NCBI GenBank assembly: GCA_036504075.1
Contig: DASXVX010000011.1
Span: forward strand, 1-55,077
DNA from: DASXVX01 sp036504075
Lineage (GTDB): Bacteria > Bacillota > Sulfobacillia > Symbiobacteriales > Symbiobacteriaceae
Reading direction: 5' to 3'
Length of the DNA stretch: 55,077 nt
Position 1 is the stretch's first letter; every line of letters starts with the position of its first letter. This document shows, one piece after another, positions 26,923-35,097 of this stretch. Under the pieces are notes generated by a model. That model was not told where the DNA came from, searched no databases, and was given only the letters and a program-made list of their open reading frames with translations. The position numbers and the translations under genes are program-made.

Positions 26923-27933
26923 GTGGAGCGGCAATTTCCGGCGGGCATCATGCCCGATTTCTGGGAGATGCTTTCGCCCCGGCTCCGGGAGAACTACGGC
27001 CAGTGGGTCTGGCACGAATTCCCCGCGCCGGGGGTCATCCGGCACCTGACGGCGGCGGGCGAGGCGTGCATCTCGGTGCGGGTGCAGTTGCCGCCGAACG
27101 GCTATCTCTCGGCTGCAACGCTGCGTGTGCTCGCCCGGTGGATCCGGACGTATGCCGAGGCAGGCCGGCGCACCAGCCGGCAGGCCTTCGAGCTGGTGGG
27201 CGTGGCGCCCGACCGGCTGGCGGACCTGCTGGACGAGGTCCGGCAGCACGGGTTCCTGGTCGGCGGCACCGGCTCGGCCCTGCATCAGATCAAAGGCTGC
27301 ACGGGCTTCGTCCACTGCCAGAACGCGGCCATCGACTCGCCCGGCATCATGAAGGCGCTGGGCGACGCGCTGGCCGATGAGATCGACGCCTGCTGCTATC
27401 CGGCCCCCCTGAAGCTCTCGGTCAGCGGCTGTCCCAACCACTGCGGGGCAGGCGTGGAGGCCGATATCGGGATCGTCGGGATCTTCCGGGACCCGCCGCA
27501 GCTCGACCTGCAGCGAATGGCGGAAGCGCCGCCGGACTTCGGCCTGCTGGGACGCTGGTGCCCGGGGGGCGCAATCAAAGTGAAATGCGGCCCGGAAGGG
27601 CGGCTGCTGACCATCCTGGAGGACCGGTGCATTCGCTGTACCTCCTGCGTCATGGTGGCGCCCGACAGCATCAGCATGGGGCCACGCCGGGGAGCGGCCA
27701 TCGTCGTGGGCGGGCGGGGCCTGACCGGCGGCCGCGGGGCGAACCTGGCCTGCATGGCCGTACCCTATCTGCCGGCGGAGCCGCCCCACTATCCGGCCAT
27801 CATCCAGGCCGTGAAGCGCCTGATTGCGGCGTGGGTGACGGGTGCCAAACCCGGTGAACGGGTCGCCGATTACATCGACCGGGTGGGCCTGGACGAGTTC
27901 TTGCATCAAGCAGGCGCCAGGACCGGCTCCTGA
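26923..27933 (+). CDS. DsrB-like sulfite reductase subunit (second, diverged copy)
   Basis: A 336-residue partner of the preceding gene, starting at GTG 26923 right after its stop. It keeps the DsrB layout: FPAGIMPDFWEMLSPRLRENYGQWVWHEFPAPGV, then GFVHCQNAAIDS (Cys132), Cys170-X3-Cys174 (CPNHC) and a ferredoxin-like domain with WCPGGAI and CIRCTSC. The main DsrB has a double cysteine in CCINMC where this one has GCPNHC. The two A/B-like genes form a second heteromeric reductase together with the short DsrC-like protein. Confidence 0.88.
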   Translation: MERQFPAGIMPDFWEMLSPRLRENYGQWVWHEFPAPGVIRHLTAAGEACISVRVQLPPNGYLSAATLRVLARWIRTYAEAGRRTSRQAFELVGVAPDRLADLLDEVRQHGFLVGGTGSALHQIKGCTGFVHCQNAAIDSPGIMKALGDALADEIDACCYPAPLKLSVSGCPNHCGAGVEADIGIVGIFRDPPQLDLQRMAEAPPDFGLLGRWCPGGAIKVKCGPEGRLLTILEDRCIRCTSCVMVAPDSISMGPRRGAAIVVGGRGLTGGRGANLACMAVPYLPAEPPHYPAIIQAVKRLIAAWVTGAKPGERVADYIDRVGLDEFLHQAGARTGS

Positions 27934-27955
27934 CGCCCTGACGGAGGGTGATGAG

Positions 27956-28138
27956 ATGAGCGTCCTGCAGCTGCGGTGCCCGAGGTGCGGCCACGTGATT
28001 GTGCGGTTCGACGAAGCGGAACTGGAGCAGAACAAGGCCAAAAAGCGGAGCCACGACCACTTCCTGAAAAACCCGGTGCTGTGTCAGGGCTGCAACCAGT
28101 TGGTCCGAAAACTGGTCGAGGAACGCGTGGAGTTGTGA
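27956..28138 (+). CDS. 60-residue zinc-ribbon protein between dsrB-like and dsrN
   Basis: A 60-residue protein with CPRC (near residue 8) and CQGC (near residue 43), a zinc-ribbon-like pair, separated by a charged helix (EAELEQNKAKKRSHDHF). ATG 27956 follows GGAGGGTG. I do not recognise the family. Its tight setting, 22 bases after dsrB-like and 14 before dsrN, suggests a role with the second reductase or its cofactor. It may be metal-binding or redox active. Confidence 0.7.
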   Translation: MSVLQLRCPRCGHVIVRFDEAELEQNKAKKRSHDHFLKNPVLCQGCNQLVRKLVEERVEL

Positions 28139-28152
28139 AAGGGGGACCGGCG

Positions 28153-29589
28153 ATGGATGGGACGGCGTTCAGCAAGAGCAGCGGGAGCCAGGTGCCCCGG
28201 GTGGTCATCGCAGCGCCCCATGGCCGGTCGGGAAAAACCACGGTGACCATCGGCCTGGTGGCAGCTTTGGCGACCCGCGGCTACAAGGTACAGCCGTTCA
28301 AGAAGGGGCCCGACTACATCGACCCGGGCTGGCTCGGGCGGGCGGCGGGCCGGGCCTGCCGGAACCTGGACCGATACTTCTGCACGGCGGACGAGGTGGC
28401 CGGTGCGTTCCAACGGGGGATCCGCGGGGCCGATGTGGCCGTCATCGAAGGGGCCATGGGCCTGTTCGACGGGCTGGACGTGGCGGGCTCCGGCAGCACG
28501 GCCGAAATCGCCCGCGTTCTGGGCGCCCCGGTCATTCTGGTGGTGGACGCCACCCGGATGACCCGCAGCGTGGCAGCCCTGGTCAGGGGATTCATGGACT
28601 TCGACCCGCAAATCCGGGTGGCCGGCGTCATTTTGAACCGGGTCGCGGGCCAGCGCCATGGGGAGATCATGCAGGAATCCATCGCCCGGTACTGCGGGCT
28701 GCCGGTGCTGGGGTTCGTGCCCAAGAGCCGGGATCTGTCCATTCCCGACCGGCACCTGGGGCTGGTCCCGGCTGTGGAGGCCGAATGCGGACTGCAGGCG
28801 CTGGAGTGGGCCCGCACGGTCGCCCTGGAGCATCTCGACCTGGAGGCGATTCTGGCGGTGGCCCGGTCGGCGGAACCGCTGCCGCCGGCCGCTGGCGCGG
28901 CGCCGGGTTCGGAACAACGGGGCGGCGGCGGGCCGCGGGTTCGGATCGGGTACCTCTGGGACGCGGCGTTCAGCTTCTACTACCCGGAGAACCTGGAGGC
29001 CCTGCAGGCGGCCGGAGCCGATCTGGTGCCTGTGAGTGCGCTGGAAGACGGCGGTCTGCCGGCGCTGGACGGGCTCTATCTCGGCGGCGGTTTTCCGGAA
29101 GAGTTTGCGGCCTCGCTGGAGGCCAACTCCCGGCTGCGCAACGCAGTTCGGCAGGCAGCGGAGCGGGGCATGCCGATGTACGCCGAATGCGGCGGCCTCA
29201 TGTACCTGTCCCGGTCCATTTCGTACCAGGGTCGGGACTACGCCATGGCCGGCGTACTCCCCGCCGATGTGATAATGGAAGCGAAGCCGCAGGGACATGG
29301 GTACACCCTTATGGAAGTAACGGGGGAAAATCCGTTCTTTCCGATCGGCAGCCTCATCCGGGGCCACGAGTTCCACAACTCGCGCCTGGCCAACGTCGAC
29401 CTGAGCCGCGTGGGCTTCGCCTACCAGGTGCATAAGGGGAACGGCGTCGACCACAAGCACGACGGCTTGGTCTACCGAAACGTTCTCGCGGGGTATAACC
29501 ATTGCCACGCGGCGGCGGTTCCAGGGTGGGCGCCGGCGCTGGTGGCCAGGGCTGCGGAATACCGAGGGGCATCGGCGTCAGCGGTGTGA
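28153..29589 (+). CDS. dsrN: DsrN/CbiA-type siroheme amidase (glutamine-dependent)
   Basis: A 478-residue protein of the CbiA (cobyrinate a,c-diamide synthase) family. An N-terminal ATP-binding half has the loop APHGRSGKTT (residues 21-30). The C-terminal class I glutamine amidotransferase half has Cys346 in YAECGGLMY. In dsr loci this family is called DsrN and is held to amidate siroheme for DsrAB. No cobalamin genes surround it and siroheme genes follow, which favours DsrN over cobalamin synthesis. ATG 28153 follows GGGGGA. Confidence 0.88.
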   Translation: MDGTAFSKSSGSQVPRVVIAAPHGRSGKTTVTIGLVAALATRGYKVQPFKKGPDYIDPGWLGRAAGRACRNLDRYFCTADEVAGAFQRGIRGADVAVIEGAMGLFDGLDVAGSGSTAEIARVLGAPVILVVDATRMTRSVAALVRGFMDFDPQIRVAGVILNRVAGQRHGEIMQESIARYCGLPVLGFVPKSRDLSIPDRHLGLVPAVEAECGLQALEWARTVALEHLDLEAILAVARSAEPLPPAAGAAPGSEQRGGGGPRVRIGYLWDAAFSFYYPENLEALQAAGADLVPVSALEDGGLPALDGLYLGGGFPEEFAASLEANSRLRNAVRQAAERGMPMYAECGGLMYLSRSISYQGRDYAMAGVLPADVIMEAKPQGHGYTLMEVTGENPFFPIGSLIRGHEFHNSRLANVDLSRVGFAYQVHKGNGVDHKHDGLVYRNVLAGYNHCHAAAVPGWAPALVARAAEYRGASASAV

Positions 29590-29627
29590 CGGCGGGCCGT
29601 GCAGGGAGATCGCTGGGGGTGTAAATT

Positions 29628-30569
29628 TTGGTAGGCGAGCAACTTAGGCGGCTCCGGATGGATCACGGCATGTCCGTGGAAGAGTTGGCGGACCGGCTGG
29701 ATATTCCGGTGGACTGCATGGAGGACATCGAGGAAGGCCGGCGGCGGCTCTCCAAGGCGACCATCAAAGAGGTGGCCTCCATTTTCGGCGAATCTGAGGA
29801 GAAGCTCCTGGAGCAGGATGCGCCGCGGAGCGTGGCGCCTGTAGAAGTTCCTCCGGAAGTGAAGCCGGAGGCCATTGGCAAGAAAATTCGCGAGTTGCGG
29901 GAGGCAAAGGGGCTCACCCTGAGCGAGGCGGGGCGCAAAGCCGGTTTGTCGGCGGCCCACCTCAGCGAAGTGGAGCGCGGTCTCACCGCCGCATCGCTCA
30001 AAACGTTGGAGAAAATCGCCGAGGTGCTGGACATATCGCCGGCGGTCCTCCTTGGCAAGGACGAGTGCGACCCGCTGGGCGAGCGCCTCCGGCGGCTGCG
30101 TGAGCGAGTCGGAATGACCCAGAAGGAGCTGGCCGAGGCCGTGCAGGTCTCCCACACCCTGGTGGGGCAAATCGAGAACGGGCGGATGCAGCCCGCCGTC
30201 TCGACGTTGAGCGCATTGGCTACGGCCCTTGGCGTCTCGCCGTGCTACTTTCTCATCGAGGAGAGCGACGTGTTTCGGTCCGGCCAGGCCGTGGACGATG
30301 CCGTCACGCGGAGCCTGGAGTACCCGGAAGTGCGGAACTTCCTGGCCATGGTGGACGAGCTGTCCGCCGAGGAGCGGGCGCAACTGCTGGGCGTGCTCTC
30401 CTGGCTGACCGATTGGCGAATGCCCATTCGGACCGGGGGTAGCTGCGCCACGGACCCCGCCGCCCAGGAACTCCTGCAGATCGTGGACGGGCTCAATCCG
30501 GACGATAAGGCGTTCCTGTTGGAGTCTGCCCGGTTTGTCGGCCGGAAGCACCACAGTGCCGAGGACTGA
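29628..30569 (+). CDS. Regulator with three tandem XRE-type HTH domains
   Basis: A 313-residue protein beginning at TTG 29628. Three Cro/C1-type helix-turn-helix domains are visible, at about residues 4-60 (LRRLRMDHGMSVEELADRLD), 85-140 (IRELREAKGLTLSEAGRKAG) and 149-205 (LRRLRERVGMTQKELAEAVQ). The C-terminal 100 residues form a helical region of unknown function. No sensor domain is recognised. It sits 38 bases after dsrN and 18 before the siroheme genes, so it may regulate the island. The first domain has unusual turn residues and may no longer bind DNA. Confidence 0.85.
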   Translation: MVGEQLRRLRMDHGMSVEELADRLDIPVDCMEDIEEGRRRLSKATIKEVASIFGESEEKLLEQDAPRSVAPVEVPPEVKPEAIGKKIRELREAKGLTLSEAGRKAGLSAAHLSEVERGLTAASLKTLEKIAEVLDISPAVLLGKDECDPLGERLRRLRERVGMTQKELAEAVQVSHTLVGQIENGRMQPAVSTLSALATALGVSPCYFLIEESDVFRSGQAVDDAVTRSLEYPEVRNFLAMVDELSAEERAQLLGVLSWLTDWRMPIRTGGSCATDPAAQELLQIVDGLNPDDKAFLLESARFVGRKHHSAED

Positions 30570-30587
30570 TCAACGAGGTGATGTGCC

Positions 30588-31235
30588 GTGGGCCTCTACC
30601 CCATCGCCCTGGAGCTTGCGAATCAGGAATGCCTGGTGATCGGCGGCGGCGAAATCGCCGAGCGCAAGGCGGACGCTCTGCTCCAGGCCGGCGCCCGGGT
30701 TACCGTCGTCAGCCCGGAGTTGACCCCGAACCTGGAGGCCCTGGCCCGGGCCGGCTTCGTGCGCTGGCTGCCCCGAGAGTACCGGGAAGGCGATTTGGCG
30801 GGCTTTGTGCTCGCCATGGCGGCCACCGATTGCGAGCCGGTCAACCGGCGGGTTTCGGCGGAGGCGCGGAGTCGGAAGATCCCGGTTAACGTCTGCGATC
30901 GACCGGAACTGTGCAGTTTTATCGTCCCGGCCGTCGTCCGGCAGGGCGACCTGATCCTCGCAGTGTTCACCGGCGGCCAGAGCCCGATGCTGGCCCGGCA
31001 GATTCGGGAGCAGTTGGCGGGCCAGTTCGGTCCCGAGTACGCGGAACTCCTGGAACTGCTCGGCGGGCTCCGGTCCCGACTCAAGCGGGAAATCCCGGAC
31101 CAGGGCCGGCGGATGGAGGTCTACCGGCGGCTGGTCTACTCGGAGGCGCTGAACCTGCTCCGGCAGGGCCGGCGGGACCAGGTGGAGTCCCTGGCCGAGG
31201 AGTTGATCCGAGTCGAACGGGCCGGGGCCGTGTAA
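30588..31235 (+). CDS. sirC: Precorrin-2 dehydrogenase / sirohydrochlorin ferrochelatase (Met8/CysG-N type)
   Basis: A 215-residue protein starting at GTG 30588 behind GAGGTG. The N-terminal Rossmann motif VIGGGEIAERKADALLQAGARVTVVSPE identifies the Met8/CysG-N/SirC family. The segment NVCDRPELCSFIVPAVVRQGDLILAVFTGGQSPMLARQIR is also family-typical. It oxidises precorrin-2 to sirohydrochlorin with NAD; the family often also inserts iron. No separate SirB chelatase is seen here, so it may do both steps. It supplies siroheme for both reductases. Confidence 0.92.
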   Translation: MGLYPIALELANQECLVIGGGEIAERKADALLQAGARVTVVSPELTPNLEALARAGFVRWLPREYREGDLAGFVLAMAATDCEPVNRRVSAEARSRKIPVNVCDRPELCSFIVPAVVRQGDLILAVFTGGQSPMLARQIREQLAGQFGPEYAELLELLGGLRSRLKREIPDQGRRMEVYRRLVYSEALNLLRQGRRDQVESLAEELIRVERAGAV

Positions 31236-31262
31236 CTCAGTCAATCGCAATGAGGTGTGCCC

Positions 31263-32642
31263 ATGGCAACTGGGATGGTCTACCTGATCGGCGCCGGACC
31301 CGGGAATCCCAAGTTGATTACGGTGAGAGGCCTGGAGTGTCTGCGCAAGGCCGAAGTGGTCGTCTACGACCGGCTCGGCACGTCGCAGTTGCTCCGGGAA
31401 GTCCGGCCCGGGGCAGAACTGATTTACGTGGGCAAGGCCTCCGGGAATCACGCCATGCGGCAGGAGGAGATCAACCTGCTCCTGGCTCGCAAGGCGGAGG
31501 AGGGCAAGGTGGTAGCCCGCCTGAAGGGCGGCGACCCCTTCGTGTTCGGTCGCGGCGGCGAAGAGGCCGAAGTGCTGGCCGGTCGCGGGATTCCCTTCGA
31601 AGTGGTGCCGGGCATCTCGTCGTCCATTTCGGCGCCAGCCTATGCCGGCATTCCGGTGACTCACCGGAGCTGCGCCTCGTCCTTCGCCGTCGTCACGGGC
31701 CACGAGGACCCGACGAAGGAGCAGTCGTCCATCGACTGGGCCAAAATTGCCACCGGCACCGGCACCGTTGTCTTCCTCATGGGACTCAGCAACCTGGGGG
31801 GCATTGTCCGCCGGCTGACTGGACACGGCCGCCCGCCCGGAACGCCCATCGCCCTGATTCAGTGGGGCAGCCTCATGGAGCAGCGGACGGTCACGGGAAC
31901 GCTGGCCACCATCGAGGAAGTGGTCCGGGAGGCCGGCCTGGAGTCGCCGGTGGTGATCGTTGTCGGCGAAGTGGTCTCCCTGCGGGAGAAGCTCCGCTGG
32001 TTTGAAACCCGGCCGCTCTTCGGACGCCGCATCGCCCTGTTCCGGGAATGGGACCGGGCCGGCAACCTGGCCGAAGCGATCGAGCACCTGGGCGGCGAAG
32101 TGATCGAAATTCCGGTGATCCACGGCGAGGAACCGGCAGACTGGCGGGGAGCGGACCGGACGCTCATTCGCCTGCGGGAGTGCCCCGGTGTCGTGTTCAC
32201 TTCGCCCGCCGGCGTGGAGCGATTCTTCAGCCGCCTGGACGCCGCGGGCCTGGACATCCGGGCGCTGGCCGGCCCCCGGGTGAACGCCCTGGGGGCGTGG
32301 ACTGCAGAGGCCCTGCGGAGTCGCGGCATCCGCCCGGACCATGTGGACGGCCGGCGGGTATTCCTCAAGGAGGTTCTGGCCGACGCGGCAATCAGCGCCG
32401 TGGCTTTTGCCGGAACGGGCGCCATGACCGGCTGGGCAGAGCTGTTCAGCGATGAGTTGCTCCCGCTCACCGAGGGCGCGGCGGTGGTCTGCCTCGACCG
32501 TGAGACAGCCGGGATGGCGGCGGCCGAAGGGCTCGACGTCGACCTCGTCCTGGAGGAACCGACGGCGGCGGCCCTGGCGGAAGGTCTGGCCTCAGGGCGG
32601 CAACAGAACGCTGCGAAGACGCTGACCCTGGCGGGAGCGTAG
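31263..32642 (+). CDS. cobA/hemD: Uroporphyrinogen-III C-methyltransferase fused to uroporphyrinogen-III synthase
   Basis: A 459-residue fusion. Residues 1-245 are a SUMT (CobA) methyltransferase: IGAGPGNPKLITVRG, KGGDPFVFGRGGEE and the region AGIPVTHR. Residues 250-450 are a HemD-like uroporphyrinogen-III synthase half (GRRIALFREWDRAGNLAEAIEHLGGEV...VVFTSPAGVERFF). ATG 31263 is 7 bases after GAGG. It makes uroporphyrinogen III and methylates it to precorrin-2, feeding the gene just upstream. Together with sirC and dsrN it covers the route to amidated siroheme. Confidence 0.93.
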   Translation: MATGMVYLIGAGPGNPKLITVRGLECLRKAEVVVYDRLGTSQLLREVRPGAELIYVGKASGNHAMRQEEINLLLARKAEEGKVVARLKGGDPFVFGRGGEEAEVLAGRGIPFEVVPGISSSISAPAYAGIPVTHRSCASSFAVVTGHEDPTKEQSSIDWAKIATGTGTVVFLMGLSNLGGIVRRLTGHGRPPGTPIALIQWGSLMEQRTVTGTLATIEEVVREAGLESPVVIVVGEVVSLREKLRWFETRPLFGRRIALFREWDRAGNLAEAIEHLGGEVIEIPVIHGEEPADWRGADRTLIRLRECPGVVFTSPAGVERFFSRLDAAGLDIRALAGPRVNALGAWTAEALRSRGIRPDHVDGRRVFLKEVLADAAISAVAFAGTGAMTGWAELFSDELLPLTEGAAVVCLDRETAGMAAAEGLDVDLVLEEPTAAALAEGLASGRQQNAAKTLTLAGA

Positions 32643-32681
32643 GACCCGGCCGCACACACTGCTACTTGAGGAGTGAGACCC

Positions 32682-32888
32682 ATGGCCGTTGGTTGCAAGG
32701 GTTGCGGGTACGAAATGTCCGTCGAGACGGCTGCTGCGAAATTGACCGATCTCTTCCCGCCTTTGGGTACTGCGGGGGGCGGGTATATCGAATGGGCTTC
32801 GGAACTCTTTGCCAACGGCTGCAACCGGACGGGTGTTGAATGTCCCAAGTGTAAGCAGACTGGTCAGTGGAGCGGCAACGCCGCGTGA
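32682..32888 (+). CDS. 68-residue putative zinc-binding protein
   Basis: A short protein from ATG 32682 behind GAGGAG. It has two CxxC pairs, CKGC near the start and CPKC near the end, typical of a zinc ribbon, plus a glycine-rich centre. No family is recognised. It is the last gene before a strong terminator and may be the end of the island's transcript. Confidence 0.65.
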   Translation: MAVGCKGCGYEMSVETAAAKLTDLFPPLGTAGGGYIEWASELFANGCNRTGVECPKCKQTGQWSGNAA

Positions 32889-32950
32889 AGCGGCACATGG
32901 CTTTTCAGGTATAGACAGCGTGTACCGGGTCTTCAGCAACTGCACAACGA

Positions 32951-32988
32951 ATGAGCCTGCGGATTTCCCTCCGCAGGCTCATTTTTTT
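32951..32988 (+). terminator. Strong intrinsic terminator at the end of the dsr/siroheme island
   Basis: ATGAGCCTGCGGA (32951-32963) and TCCGCAGGCTCAT (32970-32982) pair perfectly over 13 bp around a 6-base loop, followed by seven Ts. It marks the 3-prime border of the ~20 kb plus-strand run that begins at 13072. Confidence 0.92.
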
Positions 32989-33107
32989 ACCCAACTGGCG
33001 AACTCTTCGCCCGGTGTGTATACTCTTCTAACTGAAGCCGGCAGGAATTCCGGATCAACTACCGGAAATTCTGCCCTGGTAATTAATTCGCCGGGGGATG
33101 TGATACC

Positions 33108-33791
33108 ATGCGCACCAGGACCTGGGTCAGGCGGATCATGACCCTGGTGCTTACGCTTGTGTTCGCGCTGGGCGTGCTGGCCGGGCCGGTCTTTGCTGCG
33201 AGCAGCCGGTCGTTCTCCAGCCCCCGCCCCAGCACCAGTTCCGGGAGCCGGTCATTCTCCACTCTTAAGCCTGCGACGCCCAGCACTCCACCCAAGTCGT
33301 ACTCGACGCCAAAACCATCGACCACCCCATCGACGACACCCAAGACCTACTCCACGCCTCCGCCTGCGTCGACCTCGTCGCCGAATCGGAGCTACTCCAG
33401 CAAGGACAACAGCTACTCCAGCAGTGACCGGTCGTATTCCAGCCCGAGTCAGTCGTACTCGGGGACCAAGCCTTCCGGCACTTCTTCCACGTCGCCCTTC
33501 AGCTTTGGGCGGAGTTCCCCGTCGTCGTCCCCTCAGCCCAGCTACGATACCGGGCGGACCCGGTATTCGACCAGGCCGCCGATCGTCATCTACGCGCCCA
33601 CGCCGGACCCCTGGTACTGGCATGACTACTACTACGGGCGGCCCTGGTACTGGCGCATGTGGCACCGGCCGGCATACTACGGTGACGGCAGTTGGGGTGT
33701 CAGTTGGGTTTCCATTGTGCTTGCGGGTGTCGGCATTTGGGTACTCCTTGGACTGATTTCGGCCATGATTTCCCGGAGGAGGCGTTACTAA
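33108..33791 (+). CDS. Ser/Thr/Pro/Tyr-rich exported membrane protein
   Basis: A 227-residue protein: signal peptide (IMTLVLTLVFALGVLAGPVFA), then 110 residues of low-complexity repeats such as SYSS, STPKPST and RSFSSP, then an aromatic segment PDPWYWHDYYYGRPWYWRMWHRPAYYG, then a transmembrane helix and a basic tail SRRRRY. It would be anchored with the repeat region outside. Function unknown. It overlaps the next gene by one base (TAATG) and forms a three-gene cassette with the DUF350 protein. The low-complexity region could be glycosylated or cross-linked. Confidence 0.8.
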   Translation: MRTRTWVRRIMTLVLTLVFALGVLAGPVFAASSRSFSSPRPSTSSGSRSFSTLKPATPSTPPKSYSTPKPSTTPSTTPKTYSTPPPASTSSPNRSYSSKDNSYSSSDRSYSSPSQSYSGTKPSGTSSTSPFSFGRSSPSSSPQPSYDTGRTRYSTRPPIVIYAPTPDPWYWHDYYYGRPWYWRMWHRPAYYGDGSWGVSWVSIVLAGVGIWVLLGLISAMISRRRRY

Positions 33792-33982
33792 TGTTTGAGC
33801 TGCAAGGCAAGAAAGTCTGGATCATGCGTGATATTCAGGGGCCGGAAAACGGCTTCACCGGCACGGTAGAGCGGGTGCGCGACAAGTGGATTTTCGTCAA
33901 GGTAGATGATCCCTCCGGCGGCGTGGTTGGCATCTGGGTCAATACGGACCTGCAGCGGGAAATTCAAGTTCTGAGCGATTAG
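33791..33982 (+). CDS. 63-residue hypothetical protein (beta-rich)
   Basis: A short protein starting at ATG 33791, which shares one base with the preceding stop, behind GGAGGAGG. The pattern of alternating beta strands (KKVWIMRD, GFTGTVERVRDKWIFVKVDD, VGIWVNTDL) suggests a small SH3-like barrel. No family name is recognised. It lies between an exported repeat protein and a DUF350 membrane protein. Confidence 0.75.
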   Translation: MFELQGKKVWIMRDIQGPENGFTGTVERVRDKWIFVKVDDPSGGVVGIWVNTDLQREIQVLSD

Positions 33983-33995
33983 GGGGGACCCGTCC

Positions 33996-34400
33996 ATGTA
34001 CTTGCCCTGGGAGAACTTCGGATGGACCCTCGGCTTTGCGCTTTCGGGCCTGGCGGTCATGTTCCTGGGCCTGCTGATTTTTGATGTGTTGCTCCCGTTC
34101 AACCTCTTCGCGGAAGTGGAAAATGGCAACGAAGCCGCCGGCTGGCTAGTGGCGGGCTTCCTGATCTCGACCGGCATCGTGCTGGGCGACGCTTTCCGCC
34201 ACAACGTGGGCTGGCTGCAGGGCATTGCCTACTCCGTGCTCGGCATTCTGATTAATTACCTGGGCTACTATCTGTGGGAATGGTTTACACCCAAATGGAG
34301 CCTGACCGCATCCATTCAGAAGGGTTCGCCCGCGGCCGGCAAGGTGCTCTTCGGCATCTTCGTGGCCATCGGGCTGGTGGTGGCGGGGTCGTTTAGCTAG
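33996..34400 (+). CDS. DUF350-family membrane protein
   Basis: A 134-residue protein with four hydrophobic helices and the DUF350 (UPF0719) features LIFDVLLPFNLFAEVENGNEAAGWLVAGFLISTGIVLG. ATG 33996 follows AGGGGGG. Family function is unknown; relatives often sit beside stress or envelope genes. It ends the three-gene cassette and is followed by a terminator. Confidence 0.85.
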   Translation: MYLPWENFGWTLGFALSGLAVMFLGLLIFDVLLPFNLFAEVENGNEAAGWLVAGFLISTGIVLGDAFRHNVGWLQGIAYSVLGILINYLGYYLWEWFTPKWSLTASIQKGSPAAGKVLFGIFVAIGLVVAGSFS

Positions 34401-34417
34401 GTTTTCGTAGAAACGAA

Positions 34418-34451
34418 CGACCCCGGGAACTACTCCCGGGGTCGGCTTTTT
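34418..34451 (+). terminator. Terminator after the DUF350 cassette
   Basis: CGACCCCGGGA (34418-34428) pairs with TCCCGGGGTCG (34434-34444), followed by GCTTTTTCT. It separates the cassette from the convergent gene at 34456 and could serve both. Confidence 0.85.
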
Positions 34452-34455
34452 CTCC

Positions 34456-34941
34456 CTATACCCTTCGCTCCAGCAGGGAACCCGGCGACGCCACCGGCGG
34501 CGAGAGCGTCACGCCATGGTCCTCCGCAAAGCGGGCGGCCCAGTCGTTCACCATCTGGTCGACGGACGGCCCGGTTACCGGGGGCGCCCCTGGCCGCAGG
34601 CGCTCCACCAGCTGGTTCTCCAGGCCGGCGATGCGGGCGACGAGGTTAATCTGCCGCCCCTTCTCCGACGCCGGCAGACCGGCATTTACATACTGGCCCG
34701 CAATTTCGCTCAGGTGCTGGTCGAACTCCCCGGCCGACACCTGGCCTGTGCGGGCGGCCTGAATGAGGTCGGCAATCGGAGCGGCCAATCGATAAGCCCC
34801 TTCCGAGCTTACGGCCCTGATCGCCGGACCCACAGTCAGAGGCTCGCCTGCCCCTGTGGCTTTGACCCGTGCCGCGCGCTGCGCAGCAGGGGACTGGGCG
34901 AAAGGAGCATGCGGAGACGCCGTGCGGGGATCAATACGCAT
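34456..34941 (-). CDS. Hypothetical helical protein
   Basis: A 161-residue protein starting at ATG 34941 with AGGAG upstream. The N-terminal 45 residues look disordered, rich in Ala, Pro and Arg; the rest is predicted helical (AAPIADLIQAARTGQVSAGEFDQHLSEIAGQYVNAG and INLVARIAGLENQLVERL). No signal peptide or membrane segment is seen. The general shape recalls small regulatory proteins such as anti-sigma factors, but no motif supports that. Function unknown. Confidence 0.7.
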   Translation of the reverse strand: MRIDPRTASPHAPFAQSPAAQRAARVKATGAGEPLTVGPAIRAVSSEGAYRLAAPIADLIQAARTGQVSAGEFDQHLSEIAGQYVNAGLPASEKGRQINLVARIAGLENQLVERLRPGAPPVTGPSVDQMVNDWAARFAEDHGVTLSPPVASPGSLLERRV

Positions 34942-35097
34942 TGTCCACCACTCCTGTAGAAACGAGACATTTGGGCCATCGTAATAGATTGATCCTGTAT
35001 TCGCGGTGATGTGGATGTATTCCTGCCTATCTCTGCGTCTTTCTCTTTATCACCGAAAATCGGACTCACTGGAAATCGGACCGGGAGACCGCCGCAC

